Assembly (NCBI GenBank): GCA_963811365.1
Contig: CAWEQW010000008.1
Coordinates: 248,001-312,000 of the forward strand
DNA: 64,000 nt
Direction of reading: 5' to 3'
Origin: CAWEQW01 sp963811365
GTDB lineage: Bacteria; Actinomycetota; Actinomycetes; Propionibacteriales; Nocardioidaceae
In this document: positions 55,005 to 62,723 of the stretch, piece by piece
Numbering within the stretch: the stretch's first letter is position 1
Layout of the letters: each line of letters begins with the position of its first letter
Position numbers and translations under genes: made by a program
Notes under the pieces: generated by a model
Told to the model about the DNA's origin: nothing
Seen by the model: the letters and a program-made list of their open reading frames with translations, nothing else
The model's database searches: none

Positions 55005-55973
55005 ATGGGCACAGTCTCGCCCAGGGCGGCGACGACGGCGCTGGCTCTGATGGTCGGTCTCGTGCTGCTGGCTGGGTGTTCCGGCTCGAACAGCACGCCG
55101 CCGTCCGACAGGACCGCCGGCCGGCCTTCGAGTCCGTCTTCGAGCTCGCCGGCCTTCAGCACTCCCGGCGTCGCGCCGAACGCGGCGGCGGGCCCGGTCA
55201 CCAAGCTGCTGGTGTTCGTGGTGGAGAACCACTCGCTGGACCAGATGCGCTCGACGATGCCGGCGACGTTCGCTCTCGCGGAGACGTACGGCTACGCGGA
55301 CAACTACCACGCCATCACCCATCCGAGCCTGCCCAACTACCTCGCGATCGCGAGCGGCGACACCCACGGCGTCACGTTCGACGCGCCGCCGACGAGCTGG
55401 CCGATGACGGGAAGCAGCATCTTCGGCCGTGCGCTCACGGCGGGCAAGACCGCCACGGCGTACCTGGACGCGATGCCGGACAACTGCCACCTCCACGACG
55501 CCGGCAGCTACGCCGTGCGGCACAACCCGTGGGCCTACTTCGTCAACGAGCGCAGCCAGTGCAGCCGGTTCGACAGGCCTGTCTCCGTACTCGCAGACGA
55601 CGCGGCGAACGGGACCCTCCCCAACGCCGGGTTCGTGGCACCCGACCTCTGCCACGACGCCCACAACTGCGCCCTGGGCGTGGCGGACCAGTGGATCGCC
55701 GACCAGCTGAAGCCGGTCCTCGCCGGCCCGGACTTCACCAGCGGTCACCTGGCCGTCGTCCTGACCGCCGACGAGGACGATCACAAGCAGGACAACAAGG
55801 TTCTCACCGTGGTGATCCATCCCAGCCAGCACGGCCACGTGGTGCACGATCGGCTCGACCACTACGCGCTCTACGAGCTCTACGAGGACGTCCTCGGCCT
55901 GACGCACACCCGGCCCAACCCCGAGACGCCCTCGATGGCCGTGGCGTTCGGGCTGCCGCTGAGCGGATCGTGA
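55005..55973 (+). CDS. phosphoesterase-family lipoprotein (alkaline/acid phosphatase superfamily)
   Basis: A 322-residue exported enzyme. Lipoprotein signal MGTVSPRAATTALALMVGLV with lipobox LLAGC (Cys about residue 25), then a Ser/Pro linker and a phosphoesterase domain: VVENHSLDQMRSTMPA (nucleophile region), AITHPSLPNYLAIASG, DLCHDAHNC, LTADEDDHKQDNKVLTVV and HYALYELYEDVLGL. Probably hydrolyses phosphate or phospholipid esters at the cell surface. ATG at 55005 has GAGGAGG just upstream, preferable to an ATG 71 codons earlier. Confidence 0.88.
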   Translation: MGTVSPRAATTALALMVGLVLLAGCSGSNSTPPSDRTAGRPSSPSSSSPAFSTPGVAPNAAAGPVTKLLVFVVENHSLDQMRSTMPATFALAETYGYADNYHAITHPSLPNYLAIASGDTHGVTFDAPPTSWPMTGSSIFGRALTAGKTATAYLDAMPDNCHLHDAGSYAVRHNPWAYFVNERSQCSRFDRPVSVLADDAANGTLPNAGFVAPDLCHDAHNCALGVADQWIADQLKPVLAGPDFTSGHLAVVLTADEDDHKQDNKVLTVVIHPSQHGHVVHDRLDHYALYELYEDVLGLTHTRPNPETPSMAVAFGLPLSGS

Positions 55974-56125
55974 CCTCAGGCACGCGAACCCGAGACGTGG
56001 GAGGCACGGCTCGTGCGAGCCTGAGCGAACCGGGCGAGGCGTTGTTGTCGGATCGGGGCAGCGGTGTTCGTGGCAGGGGTGAGCGCTGCCCACGACGGGC
56101 AGCCGACGACAGGAGATGATCCGAG

Positions 56126-56449
56126 ATGCAGTACCTGGTTTCCGTGATCGACGACGGCACCGGCCCGGCCACCTCGACCGAGGCGGCGGAGATCGACGCC
56201 TTCAACGACCGGCTCAAGGCGGCGGGCCACTGGGTCTTCGCCGGCGGCCTCGGCTCGCCCGACCCGGCCACCGTGGTGGACAACCGGGGTGACGCGCCGG
56301 TGTTCACCGACGGCCCGTTCGTGGAGTCGAAGGAGTACCTCGCCGGCTTCTGGATCATCGAGGCCGCCGACCTCGACGTCGCGCTCAGGCTCGCCGCCGA
56401 GGGGTCGAACGCCTGCAACCGCAAGATCGAGGTCCGGCCGTTCCTGTGA
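56126..56449 (+). CDS. YciI-like DGPF-motif protein
   Basis: A 107-residue YCII-family protein, MQYLVSVIDDG..., with the characteristic DGPF motif (VFTDGPFVESKEYLAGFWIIEAADLD). DGPF proteins are encoded beside ECF42-type sigma factors, as here (4-nt overlap with the next gene). Enzymatic role unknown; the fold is a dimeric alpha/beta barrel. Ribosome site AGGAGATGATCC upstream. Confidence 0.93.
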   Translation: MQYLVSVIDDGTGPATSTEAAEIDAFNDRLKAAGHWVFAGGLGSPDPATVVDNRGDAPVFTDGPFVESKEYLAGFWIIEAADLDVALRLAAEGSNACNRKIEVRPFL

Positions 56450-57678
56450 CCAGCACCCAGGCCGCCGAGGCGGTCACCCGGGCGCACCGCGAGGAGTGGG
56501 CCCGGGTCGTGGCCTCCCTGACCAGGCGCTTCGGCGACCTCGACATCGCAGAGGAGGCGGCGGCCGAGGCGTTCGCGGCCGCCGTCGTGCGGTGGCCCAC
56601 CGACGGCATACCCCCCAACCCCGGCGCCTGGCTCACCACCACCGCCAACCGCAAGGCGATCGACCGGATCCGGCGCGAGAGCAAGCGCGACGACAAGCAG
56701 AAGCAGGCCCAGATGCTGTACGACGACGACCCACCCGAGCCGCTCGGCGCCATCGACGACGAGCGGCTCCGGCTGATCTTCACCTGCTGTCACCCCGCGC
56801 TCGCGGTGCAGACCCGCGTTGCCCTGACACTGCGCATGGTCGGCGGGCTGACGGTGCCCGAGATCGCCCGCGCCTTCCTGGTGCAGGAGACCACCATGGC
56901 GCAGCGAATCACCCGGGCGAAGGCCAAGATCACCGCGACTGGCATCCCCTACCGGGTGCCGTCGCAAGAGGACCTCCCAGCACGCGTCGCCGGCGTGCTC
57001 GCCGTGCTCTTCCTCGTCTTCAACGAGGGCTACCTGGCCACCGGCCCCGACACCGATCCGGTACGCCACGAGCTGACCGCCGAGGCGATCCGGCTCACCC
57101 GCCTGGTCCGGGACCTGATGCCCGAGGACGGGGAGGTGACCGGGCTGCTGGCGCTGATGCTCCTCACCGAGGCGCGACGGCCCGCCAGGATCTCGGCGAG
57201 GGGCGAGCTGGTCACCCTCGGCGAGCAGGACCGTGCCGCCTGGGACGCAGCGCTGGTCGCCGAGGGTCACCGGCTGGTGCGACAGCGGCTGGACACCGGC
57301 GTGGCTCCGGGTCGCTACCAGATCCTGGCCGCGATCAACGCCGTGCACACCTCCGCCCGCGACGTGCGCGACACCGACTGGGCGCAGGTCGTCGCCCTCT
57401 ACGACCAGCTCGTCCGCCTCGACCCCTCGCCGGTCGTCGCCCTCAACCGGGCCGTCGCCGTCGCCGAGCTCGACGGCCCCCATGTGGCGCTGGCGGTTGT
57501 CGACGGGCTCGAGGACCCGTTGGCCCGCTACCACGCCTACCATGCGACCCGTGCCGACCTGCTGCGCCGGCTGGGCCGCAGCCAGGAGGCGCGTGCGGCG
57601 TACGACAGAGCCGTCGAGCTGGCCGGCAACACCGCCGAGACCGCCTACCTGACCCGCCGCCGGGACGAGCTCGGATAG
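56446..57678 (+). CDS. ECF42-type RNA polymerase sigma factor with C-terminal extension
   Basis: A 410-residue sigma factor. Sigma2 domain about residues 8-90 (FGDLDIAEEAAAEAFAAAVVRWPTDGIPPNPGAWLTTTANRKAID), sigma4 about 110-170 (LTLRMVGGLTVPEIARAFLVQETTMAQRITRAKAKI), and a ~230-residue C-terminal domain (YRVPSQEDLPARVAGVLAVLFLVFNEGY ...) with TPR-like helices. This is the ECF42 layout, which lacks an anti-sigma and relies on the C-terminal domain. GTG start overlaps the DGPF gene stop, so both are co-expressed. Confidence 0.92.
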   Translation: MTSTQAAEAVTRAHREEWARVVASLTRRFGDLDIAEEAAAEAFAAAVVRWPTDGIPPNPGAWLTTTANRKAIDRIRRESKRDDKQKQAQMLYDDDPPEPLGAIDDERLRLIFTCCHPALAVQTRVALTLRMVGGLTVPEIARAFLVQETTMAQRITRAKAKITATGIPYRVPSQEDLPARVAGVLAVLFLVFNEGYLATGPDTDPVRHELTAEAIRLTRLVRDLMPEDGEVTGLLALMLLTEARRPARISARGELVTLGEQDRAAWDAALVAEGHRLVRQRLDTGVAPGRYQILAAINAVHTSARDVRDTDWAQVVALYDQLVRLDPSPVVALNRAVAVAELDGPHVALAVVDGLEDPLARYHAYHATRADLLRRLGRSQEARAAYDRAVELAGNTAETAYLTRRRDELG

Positions 57679-57800
57679 CCCGGCCGCTCACTGCGCCGGG
57701 TGTCCGCATCTCGCAGGCGCCGGCCGCGGGCTCATCCGCGGCGGAGGATCCCCAGCCCATCGCGCGCGCCCTAGCGTTCGACTCAGCGAAGGGACCGTCC

Positions 57801-58634
57801 ATGGGCAAGAAGAACACGACCTCCACGTCGAACCACCACGCCCCGGCCGCCGGGTCGGAGGAGCCGATGAAGCGGAAGGCGTACGAGAAGCAGATGCGCC
57901 CGCTGCAAGGGGAGCTCGTGGCGATGCAGGAGTGGGTGAAGTCGACGGGAGCCAAGATCTGCATCGTGTTCGAGGGCCGCGACACCGCAGGCAAGGGCGG
58001 CACGATCAAGCGGATCACCGAGCGGGTCAGCCCGCGTGTCTTCCGGGTCGTGGCCCTGCCCGCGCCGACCGACCGCGAGAAGTCCCAGATGTACCTCCAG
58101 CGCTACATGACCCACTTCCCCGCTGCCGGAGAGGTGGTGATCTTCGACCGCAGCTGGTACAACCGGGCCGGGGTCGAGCGGGTCATGGGGTTCTGCACGC
58201 CTGAGGCGTCCGACCGCTTCCTGGGGATGGTCCCGCAGTCCGAGAAGGCCATGGTCGACTCCGGGATCCTTCTCATCAAGTACTGGCTGGAGGTCAGCGA
58301 GGACGAGCAGACCCGGCGACTGGAGGCCCGCGAGCACGACCGCCGCAAGACCTGGAAGCTCTCACCGATGGACGTCCAGTCCTACAGCCGGTGGTACGAC
58401 TACTCCCGCGCCCGGGACGCGATGTTCGCCGCGACCGACACGGCATGGGCGCCATGGTGGGTGGCGCACAGCGACGACAAGAAGCGAGCCAGGCTGAACA
58501 TCATCAGCCACCTGCTCAGCGTGGTGCCGTACGAGGCCGCTCCTGCACCGAAGATCGACTTCCCGTCCCGGCAGAAACGCGGCGACTACCAGGAGCCGCG
58601 CTACCCGTTCCGGTACGTCCCGACCCAGTACTGA
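57801..58634 (+). CDS. ppk2: polyphosphate kinase 2 (PPK2 family)
   Basis: A 277-residue enzyme transferring phosphate between polyphosphate and nucleoside (di)phosphates. Walker A FEGRDTAGKGGTIKRI, lid region RVFRVVALPAPTDREKSQMYLQRYMTHFP, Walker B EVVIFDRSWYNRAGVERVMGFC, and LEAREHDRRKTWKLSPMD. One-domain class I or III type; direction of reaction cannot be read from sequence. Followed 9 nt later by a P-type ATPase, so probably co-transcribed. Confidence 0.93.
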   Translation: MGKKNTTSTSNHHAPAAGSEEPMKRKAYEKQMRPLQGELVAMQEWVKSTGAKICIVFEGRDTAGKGGTIKRITERVSPRVFRVVALPAPTDREKSQMYLQRYMTHFPAAGEVVIFDRSWYNRAGVERVMGFCTPEASDRFLGMVPQSEKAMVDSGILLIKYWLEVSEDEQTRRLEAREHDRRKTWKLSPMDVQSYSRWYDYSRARDAMFAATDTAWAPWWVAHSDDKKRARLNIISHLLSVVPYEAAPAPKIDFPSRQKRGDYQEPRYPFRYVPTQY

Positions 58635-58643
58635 GGAGCTGTC

Positions 58644-61424
58644 ATGGTGCGCAACACGGTGGAGCCGACCACCCCCCGGCAACCGAGCGAGTCGGCGACC
58701 TGGTACGCCACGACGGCAGAGGAGGTCGCGCGCACCGTCGGCGTCGAGGTGTCGGCCGGTCTGAGCGGAGCCGAGGCCGCGAGGCGACTGTCCACCGACG
58801 GGCCGAACGCCCTTCCCGCCGAGAAGCCCGCCCCGGCCTGGCACCGCTTCCTCGGCCAGTACCGCAGCTACATGCAGATCATCCTGGTTGCCGCCGGGAT
58901 CGCGTCCATGGTGATCGGCGAGGTGAGCACGGGCATCGCGGTCCTGGCGATCACCGTGCTCAACGCGGTCGGCGGACTGCGTCAGCAGGGCAAGGCCGAG
59001 AGTGCGATGAACGCCCTGCAGTCGATGCTCAAGACGACGGCGCGGGTACGCCGGGACGCAACCGAGTCGACCGTACCGGCCGACCAGGTCGTGGTGGGCG
59101 ACGTGGTCCTGCTCGCCGCAGGTGACGACGTCGCGGCCGACGGCCGGATCGTCGAGGCGTCCTCGCTCGAGATCGACGAGTCGGCGCTCACCGGAGAGAG
59201 CGTGCCCGCCTCGAAGAGCGCCGAGGCCGTGGCGGGCGAGGACGTGGTGCTCGGCGACCAGTCCGACATGGCGTTCATGAACACCCCGGTGACCCACGGG
59301 AACGGCGTCATGGTCGTCACCGGCACCGGTGCGGACACCGCGGTCGGCCGGATCTCCGGCATGCTGAAGTCGACCCCCACCCTGAAGACCCCGCTCACGA
59401 CCCAGCTCGACACGCTGACCCTGTGGATCGCCGGGGCGGCCGGCCTGACCATCGTGATCATGCTGGCTCTCGGAGCAGCCCGCGGCGACTCGTTCCAGCA
59501 GGTGTTCACCACGGCGGTCGCGTTGGCGCTGGCCGCGGTCCCGATGGCGATGCCGACCGTGCTGCAGGTCATCATGTCGACCGGGTCGACCAAGCTGGCG
59601 GCCGAGAACGCGGTCGTGAAGAGCCTCGACTCCGTCGAGACCCTGGGTGCCACCTCGGCCATCAACTCCGACAAGACCGGCACGCTCACCCTCAACCAGG
59701 TCACGGTCGTCGAGGTCATCGACCCGACCGACCGCTACGCGGTCAGCGGCAAGGGGTACGGCCTCGAGGGCTCGGTCAAGCACGCCGCGGGGAACACCAA
59801 CACCATCGACGCAGCGATCCTGCCGTTCGTCGTCGCCAACGACGCCACGCTCGCGGACGGCAGGGTCGTCGGCGATCCCACCGAGGGCGCGATGCTGGTG
59901 ATGGCGCACAAGGCCGGCCTGCACATCGACGCGACGCGTGCGGAGTACCCGAGGATCGCCACGCTGCCGTTCGACCCGACGTACAAGCTGATGGCGGTCT
60001 TCTGCGACGCCGCGGACGCCGACGGCAACCCCGTGGTCCGGGCATTCGTGAAGGGCGCCGGCCCGGCGCTCATCTCCCGAGCCGCGACGGGGCTCGCCGA
60101 CGGCGAGCTGGTGCCCTGGACCGACACCGCCACCGCACGGGCCGACGAGCACATGGAACGTCTCGGCGGCGACGGCCTGCGGGTGATGGCCGCAGCGGTC
60201 AAGGACCTCGACCCGCAGTCCTTCGACCCCGACGGTGACCTGCTGTCGATGGTCGGCGACCTGACGATGACCGCCATCGTGGGCATGGTCGACCCACCTC
60301 GCGCCGAGTCGATGGACGCGATCGAGGCGGCGCAGGCGGCGCACATCCGGGTGCGCATGGTCACCGGGGACGACGTGGTCACCGGCGCCGCCATCGCCAA
60401 GCAGCTCGGGATCCCGGGTGAGGCGGTGCTCGGCACCGAGCTGGCCGCGATGTCCGAGGAGGAGCGGCTGCGCCGCATCGACGACATCGGTGTGGTGGGC
60501 CGGGTGGCGCCCGAGCACAAGGTGCTGATGGTGGAGACGCTGCGGAAGAAGGGCGAGGTCGTGGCGATGACCGGCGACGGCGTCAACGACGCCCCCGCGA
60601 TCAAGTCCGCCGACATCGGCATCGCGATGGGAAGTGGCACCCAGGTCGCCAAGAACGCCGGACGGATGATCCTCACCGACGACAACTTCGCCACGATCGT
60701 CAAGGCGGTGTCCGAGGGGCGCAAGCTCTACGACAACATGCTCAAGTACATCAGGTTCATGCTGGTGGCCCTGGTGGCGTACGTCGTCACGTTCCTGATC
60801 GCCACCGTGCTCAACGTCGCCGGCGGGCAGCCGTTCTCCGCGGTGCAGATCCTGTGGATCAACTTCGTGATCACCTGTCCCGTCGGCATCGCGCTGGGAC
60901 TGGACCAGGCCACCCCCGGCCTCATGGAGCGGTTCCCGCGGCCGCGGGCGGACAGCATCATGACGAGGCCGGTGATCACGACCGTCGGCCTCGCGGGCGG
61001 GTTCTTCGCCGTGGCGCTGAACCTGGTGATCCTGTTCGGGAGGGACCACTACGGGTCGCTCGCCGTCGGCAGCACGATGGCTCTCGTCGCCTTCTCCCTG
61101 ATGCTGGTCGTGGCCGGCTTCGAGTCCCGTGACGAGCGGGCGACGGCCGTCACGGTCGACACCTTCGACAACAAGGCGCTGAACCTGGTGATGCTGGCCG
61201 AGATCCTGCTGGCGCTGCTGATCGCCCGAGGAAGCCACCTCACCGACTTCCTGTCGGCCAGGGGGCTGTCCGCCGAGCAGTGGCTGCTCGGTGGCGCGCT
61301 GCCCGCGGCGGTGCTGTTCCTGCTCTGGGAGGGCGGGAAGGCACTCGCCCGGCCCAGGGGCGCCGAGGAGGAGGCGCGTGAGGAGGCGCCTCCCCGGCCG
61401 CGGCCCCTGGTGGCCGGCACCTGA
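58644..61424 (+). CDS. P-type cation-transporting ATPase
   Basis: A 926-residue pump. Order: cation-ATPase N-terminal domain (ATTAEEVARTVGVEVSAGLSGAEAARRL), TM1-2, actuator domain with LTGES (182-186), TM3-4 with VPMAMPTVLQ as the ion-site helix, phosphorylation site DKTGT (343-347, Asp343), nucleotide domain with KGAGPALI, hinge GDGVNDAPAIKSADIGIAMG, and TM5-10. VPMAMPT rather than PEGLP, with NFVITCPVGIALGLD in TM6, suggests a proton or unusual cation pump; the ion is not certain. Follows ppk2 by 9 nt. Confidence 0.9.
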   Translation: MVRNTVEPTTPRQPSESATWYATTAEEVARTVGVEVSAGLSGAEAARRLSTDGPNALPAEKPAPAWHRFLGQYRSYMQIILVAAGIASMVIGEVSTGIAVLAITVLNAVGGLRQQGKAESAMNALQSMLKTTARVRRDATESTVPADQVVVGDVVLLAAGDDVAADGRIVEASSLEIDESALTGESVPASKSAEAVAGEDVVLGDQSDMAFMNTPVTHGNGVMVVTGTGADTAVGRISGMLKSTPTLKTPLTTQLDTLTLWIAGAAGLTIVIMLALGAARGDSFQQVFTTAVALALAAVPMAMPTVLQVIMSTGSTKLAAENAVVKSLDSVETLGATSAINSDKTGTLTLNQVTVVEVIDPTDRYAVSGKGYGLEGSVKHAAGNTNTIDAAILPFVVANDATLADGRVVGDPTEGAMLVMAHKAGLHIDATRAEYPRIATLPFDPTYKLMAVFCDAADADGNPVVRAFVKGAGPALISRAATGLADGELVPWTDTATARADEHMERLGGDGLRVMAAAVKDLDPQSFDPDGDLLSMVGDLTMTAIVGMVDPPRAESMDAIEAAQAAHIRVRMVTGDDVVTGAAIAKQLGIPGEAVLGTELAAMSEEERLRRIDDIGVVGRVAPEHKVLMVETLRKKGEVVAMTGDGVNDAPAIKSADIGIAMGSGTQVAKNAGRMILTDDNFATIVKAVSEGRKLYDNMLKYIRFMLVALVAYVVTFLIATVLNVAGGQPFSAVQILWINFVITCPVGIALGLDQATPGLMERFPRPRADSIMTRPVITTVGLAGGFFAVALNLVILFGRDHYGSLAVGSTMALVAFSLMLVVAGFESRDERATAVTVDTFDNKALNLVMLAEILLALLIARGSHLTDFLSARGLSAEQWLLGGALPAAVLFLLWEGGKALARPRGAEEEAREEAPPRPRPLVAGT

Positions 61425-61436
61425 GCGCCGGGAGGA

Positions 61437-61490
61437 CGCAAGACCGGCCCGACCTCACTGAGCGTGTCGGCGGGCCGGGCCGGTCTTGCG
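61437..61490. terminator. long hairpin between convergent genes (bidirectional terminator)
   Basis: Perfect 15-bp inverted repeat CGCAAGACCGGCCCG / CGGGCCGGTCTTGCG (61437-61451 / 61476-61490) with a 24-nt loop, placed between the P-type ATPase stop and the convergent mrp stop. Position and symmetry fit a two-way terminator; no T-tract. Confidence 0.7.
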
Positions 61491-61580
61491 TGGGTCGAGA
61501 CTATGCGCAACAGTGGCGGTACGCCGACGTTTCGTCCCCCGGACCGCGGACCGCCCGAGCGCCCTGAGCGTGCCCCGCCC

Positions 61581-62723
61581 TCAGACGACCGAGAGCGGGA
61601 GCGCCGTCCCGACCAGCGACCGGCGGACCACCGGCAAGGTGGCGGCGATCCGCGACGAGCTCCCGCGCGGACGCGGACTCCGGCGCCGAGACGACCGCGG
61701 GAACGCCGAGGTCGCCGGCCTCCCGAAGCGCGCATGTCGAGCGGCACCTGGCCCAGCAGGGGTACGCCGAGCTGCTCGGCGACCCGGGCACCGCCGCCCT
61801 CGCCGAACAGCGGCGACGCGTGGTCGCAGGCCTCGCAGACCAGCGTGGACATGTTCTCGATGACGCCGGCCACGGGCATCCGCAGGTCTCGCATCATCCG
61901 GCCCACCCTGGCCGCGACCGTGTCGGCGGCGGGCTGCGGAGTGGTGACGGCCAGCAGCGCGGCCTCGGGGAGCAGCTCGGTCAGCGAGATGGTGACGTCA
62001 CCGGTGCCCGGCGGGAGGTCGACGAGGAGCACGTCGAGGTCGCCCCAGTGCACGTCGACGAGGAACTGCTCGATCGCCTTGTGCAGCATGGGGCCGCGCC
62101 AGACGACCGGCTCGTCGGCGACGAGGAAGCCCACCGACATCAGCGAGACGCCGTGCGCCTCGACCGGCAGCATCAGCCCCTTGAGGGCGACCGGCGCCCG
62201 TCGCACCCCGAACAGCTGGGGCACCGAGTACCCCCACACGTCGGCGTCGAGCACGCCCACCCGCCGGCCCTGGGCCGCGAGCGCCACGGCCAGGTTCGCG
62301 GTGACCGTCGACTTGCCCACGCCGCCCTTGCCGCTGGCCACGGCGTAGACCCGGGTCGCCGAGTCGCGGCCGAACCGGTGCCGCGTCCGGCGGCGCACCG
62401 GCGCGGAGCCGGGCGGCCAGGCGCATCCGCTCCGGCTCGTCCATCGTGGTGAACTCGACGCGGACCTCCGTGACTCCGTCGACCGAGAGGGCGGCCGCGC
62501 GCACGTCCGCCTCGAGCCGACGCCGCAACGGACAGGTGGCGGTGGTCAGTCGCACGGTCGCGGTGACGTGGCCGGCTCCGTGGACAGCCAGGCCGTCCAG
62601 CATCCCGGCCTCGTCGAGGGACAGCTTCAGCTCCGGGTCCTCGACCCCTCCCACCGAGGCGCGGAGGACGGCCTGGTCGACCGTGGTCGCGGTGTCGCGT
62701 TGCAGCCTGGACAGCACCCCCAT
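61581..62723 (-). pseudogene. mrp: Mrp/NBP35-type Fe-S carrier ATPase, three frameshifts
   Basis: About 380 residues. ATG at 62723 overlaps the upstream stop (TGATG). N-terminal MIP18/DUF59 domain (SVGGVEDPELKLSLDEAGMLDGL ... VEFTTMDEPERMRLAARLR), an indel at about 62400, then the ATPase with deviant Walker A ASGKGGVGKST, LDADVWGYSVPQLFG, VDLPPGTGDV and VIENMS. Two more indels (about 61728 and 61658) lie before the end ELVA-IAATLPVVRRSLVGTALPLSVV and TGA at 61581. Role: Fe-S cluster delivery. The adjacent molybdoenzyme gene is a possible client. Confidence 0.87.

Noticed and set aside
58362..61238. 958-residue minus-strand frame opposite ppk2 and the P-type ATPase
   Set aside because: Antisense shadow with His/Asp/Arg-rich low-complexity translation.
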